From JADFSZ01 sp022560555 [NCBI: PVC group bacterium] (GTDB taxonomy: Bacteria; GCA-001730085; JADFSZ01), in contig JADFSZ010000017.1 in assembly GCA_022560555.1 (NCBI GenBank), positions 1 to 15,558 on the forward strand: a stretch of DNA of 15,558 nt, in the 5' to 3' direction. Below, one piece after another: positions 1-7,595 of this stretch. The notes below the pieces were generated by a model, which had not been told where the DNA came from, searched no databases, and saw only the letters and a list, made by a program, of their open reading frames with translations. The position numbers were made by a program, and so were the translations under genes. Each line of letters opens with the position of its first letter. Within the stretch, counting starts at the first letter, position 1.

Positions 1-1146
1 TTGGAGATAGTTGAAGCGCTTTTGGATGAGACAAGTATTGAACTGGAGGAAGTTAGCCAGGTAAAGACGAAATTTGAGAGTCGTGTTGCCGAGTTGGATG
101 CGATGTTCAGAAGCGTCAATCAGGAAGTGATTGCTCTTGAAAAATCTCTTAAAGGGGTTGAAACAGAAAGAGATATATCGATTAAAGCCCAAGATAAATG
201 GCAGTCAAAATTTCTCGCATTAGACAAAAAAATCTCTCAGGATCAATATTTGGCTCGGCTTATCCAAGAGACGGCCCTGTCAAAATCAGCCGCTGACAAA
301 TATCGGGAGCTTCTTGTCCAGAAGAATCAGGAAATTGTATTTCTTCAAATGGAGTTGGATATGCAGAAGGTCGAGAGCGATGAGGACGGGGTTTCCAATC
401 GTGTTATAGCGAGTCTTTCTCGGGAGCTGGCTGCTGAAAAATTGCAAGCGAGGGACGTCAATAATTTACTGGAAGCTCAAAAAGAAAAGCAGGGTATTTT
501 GAATGACAAGTTGATCCTTTATGAGAATGCTCAAAAGAAACTTATCGCGCGTTATGATGACCAGATCCAAAACCTAAAGGAGTCCCTGGGAAACTTAAGC
601 GAAAAAGTAACATTGAAATCAGAGGAAAATAGTTTGCTCAAGCATAAACTCGATTCCATTGTTCAGGTTTTTACAAATCAAGTGGAGCGGATCAATCTGA
701 CGAAATCAGCCTTAGACTCAGAGTTAATCCGCGCAAAACATTTGATTAATCAGGAACAAAATTCTGTGGCTTTGCGGCCTATCCTTGTTCCAAAACCTGA
801 AGACCGGTACGCTTCACCCTCACAAATTGAGAAAAGAGGGAACTCCCCTCAAAAGATGTCCATCAAGTTGAATACGAGTTTATCGGATCTCGTTGGCTCA
901 ACTGATTTGCTTGAGGCGCGTATACTTTCTTCAAGCAAAGGTGATCAAGATTTTGTTATTTTAGATAAAGGCCGTACGGATGGAATATATGAAGGTTTGA
1001 TTCTGGATGTATGGGATGCAAATGGCAAAATAGGCGATGTTTCTATTATTCAAACACGCGATAATGTATCCGCGGCTAAAGTCCGCTCTTTAGAACAAGG
1101 AAAAATCATTCAGGAAGGGCATCGTGTTATTAGCAAGGAGTTGTAA
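1..1146 (+). CDS. Coiled-coil protein with small C-terminal beta-rich domain, probably 5'-partial
   Basis: The frame is open from the first base of the window to TAA at 1144-1146, giving 381 residues. The first codon is TTG, but no upstream sequence is visible to judge a ribosome site, and the protein begins directly in coiled coil, so the true N-terminus (perhaps a membrane anchor) probably lies outside. Residues about 1-250 are heptad-like and rich in E, K, Q and L, a long coiled coil. Residues about 255-295 are a polar linker. Residues about 300-381 form a compact domain with the run ILDKGRTDGIYEGLILDV, which recalls the beta domain of MreC-type proteins (a stretch ending in a constant-function 'KG..DGI..G..V' pattern). 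This resemblance is by eye only. It may be an envelope or scaffold protein partnering the large signalling protein that follows in the same frame. Function not recognised. Confidence 0.75.
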   Translation: MEIVEALLDETSIELEEVSQVKTKFESRVAELDAMFRSVNQEVIALEKSLKGVETERDISIKAQDKWQSKFLALDKKISQDQYLARLIQETALSKSAADKYRELLVQKNQEIVFLQMELDMQKVESDEDGVSNRVIASLSRELAAEKLQARDVNNLLEAQKEKQGILNDKLILYENAQKKLIARYDDQIQNLKESLGNLSEKVTLKSEENSLLKHKLDSIVQVFTNQVERINLTKSALDSELIRAKHLINQEQNSVALRPILVPKPEDRYASPSQIEKRGNSPQKMSIKLNTSLSDLVGSTDLLEARILSSSKGDQDFVILDKGRTDGIYEGLILDVWDANGKIGDVSIIQTRDNVSAAKVRSLEQGKIIQEGHRVISKEL

Positions 1147-1182
1147 TTTGCTCATCCTGACAAACCAACGTTCATTTCTCCT

Positions 1183-4100
1183 ATGGCCGAAGATCGCCGT
1201 CTAAAACAAATCGCTTCTCTTTCCCAGGACGAATTATATCAATTAGCCATGATTGATGAGCTCACGGGTGTTTATAACCGTCGAGCACTCCTAACCTACC
1301 TGGATGAACTTATTAAAAGCGCCGAATTAAGCAATGGAACCGTATCTCTTTTGGTTCTTGATATTGATAAGTTCAAATCTATCAATGATACCTATGGACA
1401 TTTAACCGGAGATAAAGCCATTGTTGAAATTGCCAATTTTCTAACAGAGGGTGTTCGTGAAAATGATATTGTTGCCAGATACGGTGGAGACGAGTTTGTG
1501 GTAATTCTGCCTGATGCTCCGGAAGAGAGAGCCGGACAAATAGCGGAACGTATTCGTGAACAAGTGGCTCAAAAGAAATTTATGGCTCATGACAGTAATC
1601 AAGAGATTAAAATGAGTTTAAGTTTTGGTCTGGCTGTCTATCCACAGGATGCAAAGGAATCCAAAAAACTTTTTACTCAAGCTGACCGGGCTCTTTACGC
1701 ATCTAAACGTGCCGGAAGAAATAAATTGTCACGGATCTCGGATGTGTCTTATATTCTCGAAAAAGAGGAAAACCTTAACGTATGTTTGAATGATCCGCCT
1801 TTAGTCGGCCGTGACGCGCAGATGCAAACGATAATGCGGGCCTATGAGGAGGCAAAAGGAGGTCGAAGGAAATTTATGATTATCCAATCTAAGCCCGGGT
1901 TTGGTAAATCTAAAATGCTGGACGGCCTCAATAAAAATGTCCAAGGAAACACGGATACATTTATGCATATCTTTCGATGCCGGCGCGAAGAAATCTCATT
2001 GCCGTACCAACCGATCATCGATTTTATAAAAGAAGTTGTTTCCGAAGCCGGGCATAAATATAGAGATAAATTAGAGGAAGTCTTTATAAAACTCCAGATT
2101 GAAGAACAGGCTGTTCTCGCAGATACTATCCGAGAGTTATCTTCATTCCGAAAAGATACATCGGAAATGATTGTTGCCGAAGACAAGAAGAGAAATATTC
2201 TTTTAAAGGGTTTGTCTCAGATGTTTATCAATATGAGCCAGGATCAAACTATTATATTGGCTTTTGACAATATACAAAGAGCCGATGCCGCGACATTGCA
2301 CCTCTTGAATAGTTTGTTTTCATTCAAAGAGGAGTTTCCGTTATATTTGGTCGCGACTTGTGATGAAGCGGAACAAGGTTCTCAAGGACCTGATACGATG
2401 TTTAATTTTTCAAAATTATTGGATCAACTAAAGAATAAAATTGTTGTTTCCCGGATTGAGCTCGGGCTTTTGACAGAAAACGATTCCAATGCATTGCTGA
2501 TAGGTTTATTTGACAGCCAGGATTTAAACAAAAATTTTGCCAAAGCTATATATCTTCAAACAAAGGGGAATGTACGATTTATTATCGATTTTATCCGTCA
2601 ACTTAAGAAGAGCAATGTTATACGAATGGAAGAGGGCTCTTGGCAATTTGGAGAAATTGGCGAAAAAGATTTTGCCAAGTCCTATGACACAATTATGAAT
2701 GATATTGTCAGTCACATTGATCCGGAGGTTTTACGGATTCTTGTTGATGCTGCCGGAATCGGTCAGGATTTTAGCTTGGATACGCTTGCGAAACTGGAAG
2801 ATGAAAATATAGGGCAAGTCCAGGACGCGCTTGATAAAGCTAGGAGAGCGAATATCATTGAGCCTCAAAATGCTCAGGAAACACAGTTTAGTTTTGTCAG
2901 TGAAGAGATGAAAACTTTTATTTGGAGCCAGGTAGACGCTACATACCGAAAAAATCTTCATAAACGTATCGGAGAAATCGTAGAATTTGAATATAAAGAC
3001 AATATTGATGATGTGGCCAGTGAATTGGCTTATCGATATAGTGAAGCCGATATGAAGGATAAGGCCAAAATATACGCGGATCGTGCTGCTAAGCGCGCTG
3101 AAAGCCTTTTTTCCAATGAGGAGGCCCTGCAATTTTTTGAAGAACTGATCGAAAGTTTAGATCTTAATATCGGAACAACCGAAGAGGAAATCAAAGAAGA
3201 ACATATCTCGATTGTTTTTAATATTCTCCAATCTTTTAAGTCTGCTGTGAGAAATATCGCTGTATATCCCGTGGGACATAAGATGCGGGGCGACTCTAAC
3301 CAGGCTTTATGGGCGTCCTGTGAGGAGTTGTTTCAATTTTATTATTCGGTTAGTTTTGCTCGTACGAGCCTGGACACCGGGAAAGACAGTCTTCTTATCA
3401 ATGGACGCGAGATTCCGGGTAAAAGAGGTGATGTGGTTTCATTAGCAGCAGGGGTTTTAAAGTTGTTACAGGAGAACAATATCGAAAGCATCATCTTTAA
3501 TCGTGGAATCAGCTTAGAGGAAATCTCCGTGTTTTTACAACTCACAAGTCTCGGAGTAGAAAAGTTAAAGGCGATAGGGGGTCTCAAGGAAACGATGACG
3601 CGTAACAGTATTAAAAATATTAAAATCGACGAGGTTCGTTATCGAAAAATTTTAACGGCTGAAGAAGAAGTCGAACGCAGAAAATCCTTATTAAAAGATA
3701 TGGTCTCAAGCGAATTCTTAATGGATGAATTTATGAAGACGGGTATTGGCGGTGAAAATATGCAAGCTGAGCTTATAAACAATCCTAAAGCCATCATTGA
3801 CTATGTCAAAAGCCATCCGGAGGAATTTAATAAGATTTTCATAGAGGGAAAAGGGGGTGCGGTGATTAGTGGTGTTGAGTCCGCGCTTCAGCAGGCAGAG
3901 GGGAAAGGGGATATAGGAGATTTGTATGATTTGCTAAATAAGGTCAGTGTGAGCAATTTAGCTCGAAATGATCAGCTTCAAAAAATATTTGACGAAATTG
4001 TGAAGTTAAAAGAGACTGTTGCTGATGCTGAAGCAAAAGGCAAAATTAATATAGAAATTCAAAAAATCATGGAGGGACTGAAAGGGAAAGGCGTCAGCGA

Positions 4101-5880
4101 TGAAGACAAAAAGAAACTCTTGGCCGAAAAAATTTCGGAAATACCACAAGATATATCAGACAAAGGATTAAAGACCCAATGGGAATCTGACATATCCCAA
4201 TTTCTCGGCTCTTTAAAAAGCGATGATTCTTTAGGCGCATCGTTGAGCCAGGCGATAGAGTTTTTAGGTGATATTCGAAAAAAAATACCTTCAGGCGATG
4301 GGGGAGATGTTTTACGAAAAAAGATGGATCAAATTGTTTTGGAAATCTCACGCCTGGTTTCAAACGCCGATCAGGTGCAAGCACTTGAAGTGGGCCTGGA
4401 AAGTTTAGGGAAGATCGTTGCTCCTCTTAAAAAAGAAACCCAAAACAAAAAAGTTGTCGAGAATCTTGAGAAAATTACTTCGGCTATTCAAGGTAAAAAG
4501 ATTTCTTTCAGGTCTAAAGGCCCAGAAGCAAGGAAAGCCAGGGCTGATTCCGGTATATTGTCCGAGGAAGAAGAATCCCTTGCGTTAAAAATGCTTCTTC
4601 GCCTAAGTCAGGATATGATTATCGATATGATTGTTTCTGAGTTTGATGAGACGTCCGGATCTCTCTTAGGGCTGCGGGGGCTGATTAAGAACATTCTGGA
4701 CAAAACGCCTCTACGAAAGGAATTTATACAGGATTTTATTCAAAAATTGGTTGAAAAGGGCGCTTCTGAAAATAGTTGCGATTTTTTACTAACGAAAAAG
4801 GATTGGGCCAAAGACCTAAAAGCCAAGAAAATTAACAGTCTTATCTCAAGTGAACCTGAGTACACTTGTTACGTAGGATTGAATGAAAATTTTTATCCCC
4901 TTGTAGAAGATCTTGTCCGTGACAAAGAAATCGAGGAACTAGGGCAGGTGCTTGGCCGGTTTTCAGAAATATTTGCGTCTAAGCGCATAGGCGTAAAATT
5001 TTATGCTTTGGACTTTTTCCCAAAACTAATTGAGTGTTTATGTGTTCACGACCACTTTAGTTTAGTTGATGACATGATTACGTGTTTCATTGATACGATG
5101 GCCAAAGAATCTTCCAAAGATGTTTTGCACGAATACTTTACTTTCGTCACCGGATATTTAGATCGCATCATTGTCAGTGAAGATATGAAAAAACTTCAAA
5201 GCTTTTTTATGCAGTTGGATAGCACTGTTCGAGAAAATTCGAAAGCCGCGGACTATCTCGCTCAATTGCACCAAGTCATCGTTAAACACCCCTATTTTGA
5301 AGAAGTGATCAAAATAGTGATGAAAGGATCTATGGATCCCATGTATTTTGCGGCTTTTGATATTTGCAGCGCATTAGGAGATCGAACTATTCCCGTTCTA
5401 CTGAGGCAGTTCGAATCTTATTCTTTAACGGAGGGCTCAGATTATGATCAGTTTCAGATGTATTTTAATATCTCTGAAGTCATTAAAAGCATCGACTCAG
5501 AGAAAGCATACAAAGTTATTAAGGAAAAACTATTTGATGATCGATGGTATGTGGTGAGTAATATTGTCCGTTTGATGGGCATTATCAAAAAGGATGATTT
5601 TGTTCAATCTCTCATGTATCCTCTGAACCATGATGACGCTCGTGTGCGTATGGAAGTTGTGCAGGCTTTGGGAGAAATTGGCACGCCTGATGCTTTAGCC
5701 GCGCTTGCCACAATCTTTACAGATTCGGACCCGAAGGTGAAGCGAACGGCACTGAGTAGCCTCTTGAAAATCGGCTCGAGCGCGGTTATTCCCATTATCC
5801 AGATCGCGCTCAAAGATTCTGATGTCAGTGAAGAAGCCAAGCAGGCGTTAGCGTCTTTGGAAAGCAAAGGAATATCTTAG
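1183..5880 (+). CDS. Diguanylate cyclase fused to STAND/AAA_16-like NTPase, helical modules and HEAT repeats
   Basis: A 1565-residue multidomain signalling protein. Residues about 22-185 are a GGDEF domain (DELTGVYNRR, LDIDKFKSINDTYGH). The active site GGDEF is at 101-105, and the product-inhibition site R92-E-N-D95 lies exactly five residues upstream, so it should make c-di-GMP with feedback control. Residues about 205-480 look like an AAA_16/STAND NTPase: P-loop at 236-243 (SKPGFGKS, first position S instead of G/A) and Walker B near D362-N363 in FDNIQRADAATLHLL, matching the usual DDLQWAD pattern. A winged-helix/TPR-like part follows (about 500-665). Residues about 675-830 are an unnamed module with YPVGH at 695-699. 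About 880-1120 is charged and helical, and the C-terminus (about 1400-1560) has HEAT repeats. ATG 1183 has no Shine-Dalgarno. The next in-frame ATG (1249) would cut into the GGDEF domain. Domain types are confident; the biological signal is unknown. Confidence 0.9.
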   Translation: MAEDRRLKQIASLSQDELYQLAMIDELTGVYNRRALLTYLDELIKSAELSNGTVSLLVLDIDKFKSINDTYGHLTGDKAIVEIANFLTEGVRENDIVARYGGDEFVVILPDAPEERAGQIAERIREQVAQKKFMAHDSNQEIKMSLSFGLAVYPQDAKESKKLFTQADRALYASKRAGRNKLSRISDVSYILEKEENLNVCLNDPPLVGRDAQMQTIMRAYEEAKGGRRKFMIIQSKPGFGKSKMLDGLNKNVQGNTDTFMHIFRCRREEISLPYQPIIDFIKEVVSEAGHKYRDKLEEVFIKLQIEEQAVLADTIRELSSFRKDTSEMIVAEDKKRNILLKGLSQMFINMSQDQTIILAFDNIQRADAATLHLLNSLFSFKEEFPLYLVATCDEAEQGSQGPDTMFNFSKLLDQLKNKIVVSRIELGLLTENDSNALLIGLFDSQDLNKNFAKAIYLQTKGNVRFIIDFIRQLKKSNVIRMEEGSWQFGEIGEKDFAKSYDTIMNDIVSHIDPEVLRILVDAAGIGQDFSLDTLAKLEDENIGQVQDALDKARRANIIEPQNAQETQFSFVSEEMKTFIWSQVDATYRKNLHKRIGEIVEFEYKDNIDDVASELAYRYSEADMKDKAKIYADRAAKRAESLFSNEEALQFFEELIESLDLNIGTTEEEIKEEHISIVFNILQSFKSAVRNIAVYPVGHKMRGDSNQALWASCEELFQFYYSVSFARTSLDTGKDSLLINGREIPGKRGDVVSLAAGVLKLLQENNIESIIFNRGISLEEISVFLQLTSLGVEKLKAIGGLKETMTRNSIKNIKIDEVRYRKILTAEEEVERRKSLLKDMVSSEFLMDEFMKTGIGGENMQAELINNPKAIIDYVKSHPEEFNKIFIEGKGGAVISGVESALQQAEGKGDIGDLYDLLNKVSVSNLARNDQLQKIFDEIVKLKETVADAEAKGKINIEIQKIMEGLKGKGVSDEDKKKLLAEKISEIPQDISDKGLKTQWESDISQFLGSLKSDDSLGASLSQAIEFLGDIRKKIPSGDGGDVLRKKMDQIVLEISRLVSNADQVQALEVGLESLGKIVAPLKKETQNKKVVENLEKITSAIQGKKISFRSKGPEARKARADSGILSEEEESLALKMLLRLSQDMIIDMIVSEFDETSGSLLGLRGLIKNILDKTPLRKEFIQDFIQKLVEKGASENSCDFLLTKKDWAKDLKAKKINSLISSEPEYTCYVGLNENFYPLVEDLVRDKEIEELGQVLGRFSEIFASKRIGVKFYALDFFPKLIECLCVHDHFSLVDDMITCFIDTMAKESSKDVLHEYFTFVTGYLDRIIVSEDMKKLQSFFMQLDSTVRENSKAADYLAQLHQVIVKHPYFEEVIKIVMKGSMDPMYFAAFDICSALGDRTIPVLLRQFESYSLTEGSDYDQFQMYFNISEVIKSIDSEKAYKVIKEKLFDDRWYVVSNIVRLMGIIKKDDFVQSLMYPLNHDDARVRMEVVQALGEIGTPDALAALATIFTDSDPKVKRTALSSLLKIGSSAVIPIIQIALKDSDVSEEAKQALASLESKGIS

Positions 5881-5913
5881 GAAGTTAAGGCAGGGGAAGA
5901 TAGGATTATAAAA

Positions 5914-5937
5914 AAAGGGGAGCTTTAACTCCCCTTT
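5914..5937 (-). terminator. Rho-independent terminator, better formed for leftward transcription
   Basis: A perfect 9-bp stem (5914-5922 with 5929-5937, core GGGGAG/CTCCCC) encloses a 6-nt loop. On the - strand the stem runs into an uninterrupted T tract (seven A on the + strand at 5910-5916). On the + strand only TTT follows before AAGC. It can serve the preceding + gene weakly, but its strong direction is leftward, where no protein gene is visible to its right. It may be a bidirectional barrier or the end of a small antisense-direction RNA. Confidence 0.75.
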
Positions 5938-5988
5938 AAGCTTGAGCAAGCTTAAGATTACAGAAATTAGCATTAAAGATAATCTTAA
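5936..5988. other. Two further overlapping hairpins next to the terminator
   Basis: Hairpin 2 pairs TTAAGCTT (5936-5943) with AAGCTTAA (5948-5955) around the loop GAGC. Hairpin 3 pairs TTAAGATTA (5952-5960) with TAATCTTAA (5980-5988) around 19 nt. Neighbouring hairpins share bases (5936-5937 between the terminator and hairpin 2, 5952-5955 between 2 and 3), so adjacent pairs compete to form. This is direct base pairing seen in the sequence. A structured RNA or a tandem terminator region is the inference. The rest of the spacer, 5989-6060, shows nothing recognisable. Confidence 0.5.
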
Positions 5989-6042
5989 ACCCTCTCAGGC
6001 CCATAATATGACAACACTCCCGAGTATTTAAGTAGCATATTT

Positions 6043-6071
6043 TTTATGGATAAGTCAATTTTTTCTATAAT
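6043..6071 (+). promoter_or_regulatory. Probable promoter of the small membrane protein gene
   Basis: A perfect -10 hexamer TATAAT lies at 6066-6071. The hexamer 17 nt upstream, TTTATG at 6043-6048, is a poor -35 (three of six matches), so the call rests on the -10 alone. A start near 6076-6078 would give a leader of about 46 nt. That leader contains a 7-bp hairpin (6079-6085 with 6094-6100, one G-T wobble) just before the polypurine ribosome site. Confidence 0.5.
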
Positions 6072-6099
6072 TTGTACGCGGTTTTATTAAGCGAAAATC

Positions 6100-6123
6100 G
6101 AAAAAAGGGGGAGGGGGAGGAGA
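6100..6123 (+). promoter_or_regulatory. Polypurine ribosome-binding region
   Basis: Every base from 6100 to 6124 is a purine: an A run, two runs of five G and a final GGAGGAGA next to ATG 6124. Several registers match the anti-Shine-Dalgarno sequence. The GGAGG at 6116-6120 leaves only 3 nt to the ATG, whereas AGGGGG at 6112-6117 leaves 6 nt. The tract decides the start codon and suggests strong translation, and its G runs could also fold back or pair. Confidence 0.7.
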
Positions 6124-6387
6124 ATGCTTAAGGATTTGGTTATTCAGGTCCCTATCGTTAATCTGTTGATTTGTATCGCCCTTATGACAGGCCTGATTGT
6201 TATGGCACGTCTGAAGTTTAGTGTCCTTGTATTTTATTTAAGCGCTTTTCACTGGGTATTTTTTGCCAACCGCTCCAGGATAGAGGCGTTATCGGATACA
6301 GAGACACTATATATGGGGAGTTTTATTATTTCAGGTATTGGGATGGTCGCCCTGCTCATTTGGATGTTTATGAGTGATATTGATTGA
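6124..6387 (+). CDS. Small membrane protein, three predicted transmembrane segments
   Basis: The product has 87 residues. Three hydrophobic stretches are visible: about 10-28 (PIVNLLICIALMTGLIVMA), about 32-48 (FSVLVFYLSAFHWVFFA) and about 64-83 (YMGSFIISGIGMVALLIWMF), with short charged linkers (RLK, NRSRIEALSDTE) and an acidic tail MSDID. No enzymatic motif or family is recognised. The start is fixed by the polypurine ribosome site directly upstream and by the TATAAT element 53 nt upstream of the ATG. It stands alone between a terminator region and the gpsA promoter, so it is probably monocistronic or read through into gpsA. The strong translation signal and coherent membrane topology argue that it is a real gene. 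Topology suggests an inner-membrane protein, but no function can be given. Confidence 0.75.
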   Translation: MLKDLVIQVPIVNLLICIALMTGLIVMARLKFSVLVFYLSAFHWVFFANRSRIEALSDTETLYMGSFIISGIGMVALLIWMFMSDID

Positions 6388-6392
6388 TCCTA

Positions 6393-6415
6393 TAATATTT
6401 ATAAGGTAAATATTA
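6393..6415 (+). other. AT-only hairpin after the small membrane gene
   Basis: TAATATTTA (6393-6401) pairs perfectly with TAAATATTA (6407-6415) around the loop TAAGG, starting 6 nt after the stop codon. With no GC pairs and no T tract it is a poor intrinsic terminator. It may protect the 3' end, or be chance in an AT-rich spacer. Confidence 0.3.
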
Positions 6416-6500
6416 CTAGATCTTTATGTAATATTATCTTGCTTCTTCTTTGCCTCGTCTGCCCCGTGCTCCTTAACCTGAAAACACACTGATTTTCTGC

Positions 6501-6529
6501 TTGTCATAAAATCGTAAAATGTATATACT
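6501..6529 (+). promoter_or_regulatory. Sigma70-type promoter of gpsA
   Basis: The -35 TTGTCA (6501-6506) and -10 TATACT (6524-6529) are separated by exactly 17 nt, each one mismatch from consensus. The predicted transcription start (about 6535-6538) falls on or just before ATG 6538, so there is no room for a 5' leader. No Shine-Dalgarno precedes the ATG. Together these point to a leaderless gpsA transcript. Confidence 0.7.
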
Positions 6530-6537
6530 AATTGTTT

Positions 6538-7539
6538 ATGCCAAAAGACTTAAATGTAACTATACTTGGTGCAGGGAGTTGGGGAACAACTTTGGCTGTT
6601 CATTTAGATCGCAAAGGTTGTTCGGTAAAGTTGTGGGAAGCTTTTGACGATTACGCGCAAATTCTTATTGAAACACGTGTAAATGAAAAATATTTGCCGA
6701 ACACTACCATAGCCCCAAACATTGAGATTACTTCGGTGCTCGAGAATGTTATTCCTGAAGCTGATGTTATTGTTGTTGCGATTCCGACTCAATATGTTCG
6801 AAATGTTTTTACGAGCGTAAAGGAAAAGTTTGATTCGATTAAGGCGATGATTGTTAGTGTGTCCAAGGGGATTGAGGTCAAAAGCCTTAAGAGGATTTCT
6901 GAGATGACGAGCGAATTTTATCCGGATCTCGACTTTGTTGTTCTTTCAGGGCCGAGTCATGCGGAAGAAGTTAGTCGTAGAATTCCGACAAGTGTTGTGG
7001 CTGCGTCCAAAAATCAGGAGGCGGCCAAGATTGTTCAAGAACTGTTTATGGATGATTACTTCCGGGTTTATACCAATAAGGATGTTGTTGGTGTAGAACT
7101 AGGCGGAAGCTTAAAAAACGTGATTGCTTTGGCATGCGGCATTTCTGATGGGTTAGGATTTGGGGACAATTCCAGGGCCGCTCTCATCACAAGGGGCCTA
7201 GCCGAGATGACCCGGCTGGCTGGCGCCCTCGGTGCGGATCGAAAAACTTTGTCAGGCTTAGCCGGCGTCGGAGACCTCATTGTAACTTGTAACAGTGAAC
7301 ATAGTCGAAACAGGAGAGTCGGCCGCGCTATTGGAGAGGGCAAAACATTAACAGATATTTTGACGCACATGAACATGATCGCTGAAGGGGTTGAAACATC
7401 AAAATCGGTCAAGCGTTTGGGCGAAAAATTGGGTGTAGAAATGCCTATTTGCGAACAAGTGTATCAGGTTTTATTTAATCATAAGGACCCGCATATTGCC
7501 GTGCGTGAGTTGATGTTAAGGGATCCAAAGGAAGAGTAA
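6538..7539 (+). CDS. gpsA: NAD(P)+-dependent glycerol-3-phosphate dehydrogenase
   Basis: This cytoplasmic enzyme reduces dihydroxyacetone phosphate to sn-glycerol 3-phosphate for phospholipid synthesis. The 333-residue length matches the family. The N-terminal Rossmann motif is GAGSWG at 11-16. Further landmarks are VVLSGPSHAEEV, the block GGSLKNVIALACGISDGLGFGDN with catalytic lysine K193, and LAGVGDLIVTC towards the C-terminus. ATG 6538 is preferred over an in-frame TTG at 6532, because the promoter's -10 ends at 6529 and a transcript would begin near the ATG. The spacer to tRNA-Pro is 65 nt and filled with heptad repeats. The small membrane gene lies upstream in the same direction. Nothing is missing from the active site. 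Confidence 0.96.
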   Translation: MPKDLNVTILGAGSWGTTLAVHLDRKGCSVKLWEAFDDYAQILIETRVNEKYLPNTTIAPNIEITSVLENVIPEADVIVVAIPTQYVRNVFTSVKEKFDSIKAMIVSVSKGIEVKSLKRISEMTSEFYPDLDFVVLSGPSHAEEVSRRIPTSVVAASKNQEAAKIVQELFMDDYFRVYTNKDVVGVELGGSLKNVIALACGISDGLGFGDNSRAALITRGLAEMTRLAGALGADRKTLSGLAGVGDLIVTCNSEHSRNRRVGRAIGEGKTLTDILTHMNMIAEGVETSKSVKRLGEKLGVEMPICEQVYQVLFNHKDPHIAVRELMLRDPKEE

Positions 7540-7541
7540 AG

Positions 7542-7595
7542 CAAGTTTCAAAGTCTCCGGTTTCCAGTTTTTGATCAAAGCTTGTAACTGGAAAC
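7542..7595 (+). repeat. Heptad repeat with inverted copy, gpsA/tRNA spacer
   Basis: Four 7-nt units follow the gpsA stop without interruption: CAAGTTT (7542), CAAAGTC (7549), TCCGGTT (7556), TCCAGTT (7563). The last returns inverted as AACTGGA at 7586-7592. The inverted pair is embedded in a perfect 10-bp stem, GTTTCCAGTT (7560-7569) with AACTGGAAAC (7586-7595), around a 16-nt loop that itself contains the palindrome TTTGATCAAA. It could end gpsA transcripts, but no T tract follows directly. Confidence 0.6.

Noticed and set aside
5985-6030. A TPP-riboswitch-like CTGAGA next to G-rich stretches on the - strand.
   Set aside because: The other conserved TPP elements (the CTGATCTGG...AATGCC.GCG part) are missing, and no thiamine gene is near.
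6124-6387. The small membrane gene as a toxin or phage holin.
   Set aside because: Three membrane segments and small size alone do not support this. There is no antitoxin-like neighbour, lysis gene or phage context.
6424-6507. A 27-codon open frame on the - strand (MTSRKSVCFQVKEHGADEAK...), in the spacer before gpsA.
   Set aside because: It has no ribosome site, overlaps the gpsA promoter and is short enough to arise by chance. The Lys/Glu-rich content is mildly suggestive, so conservation would be needed to revive it.
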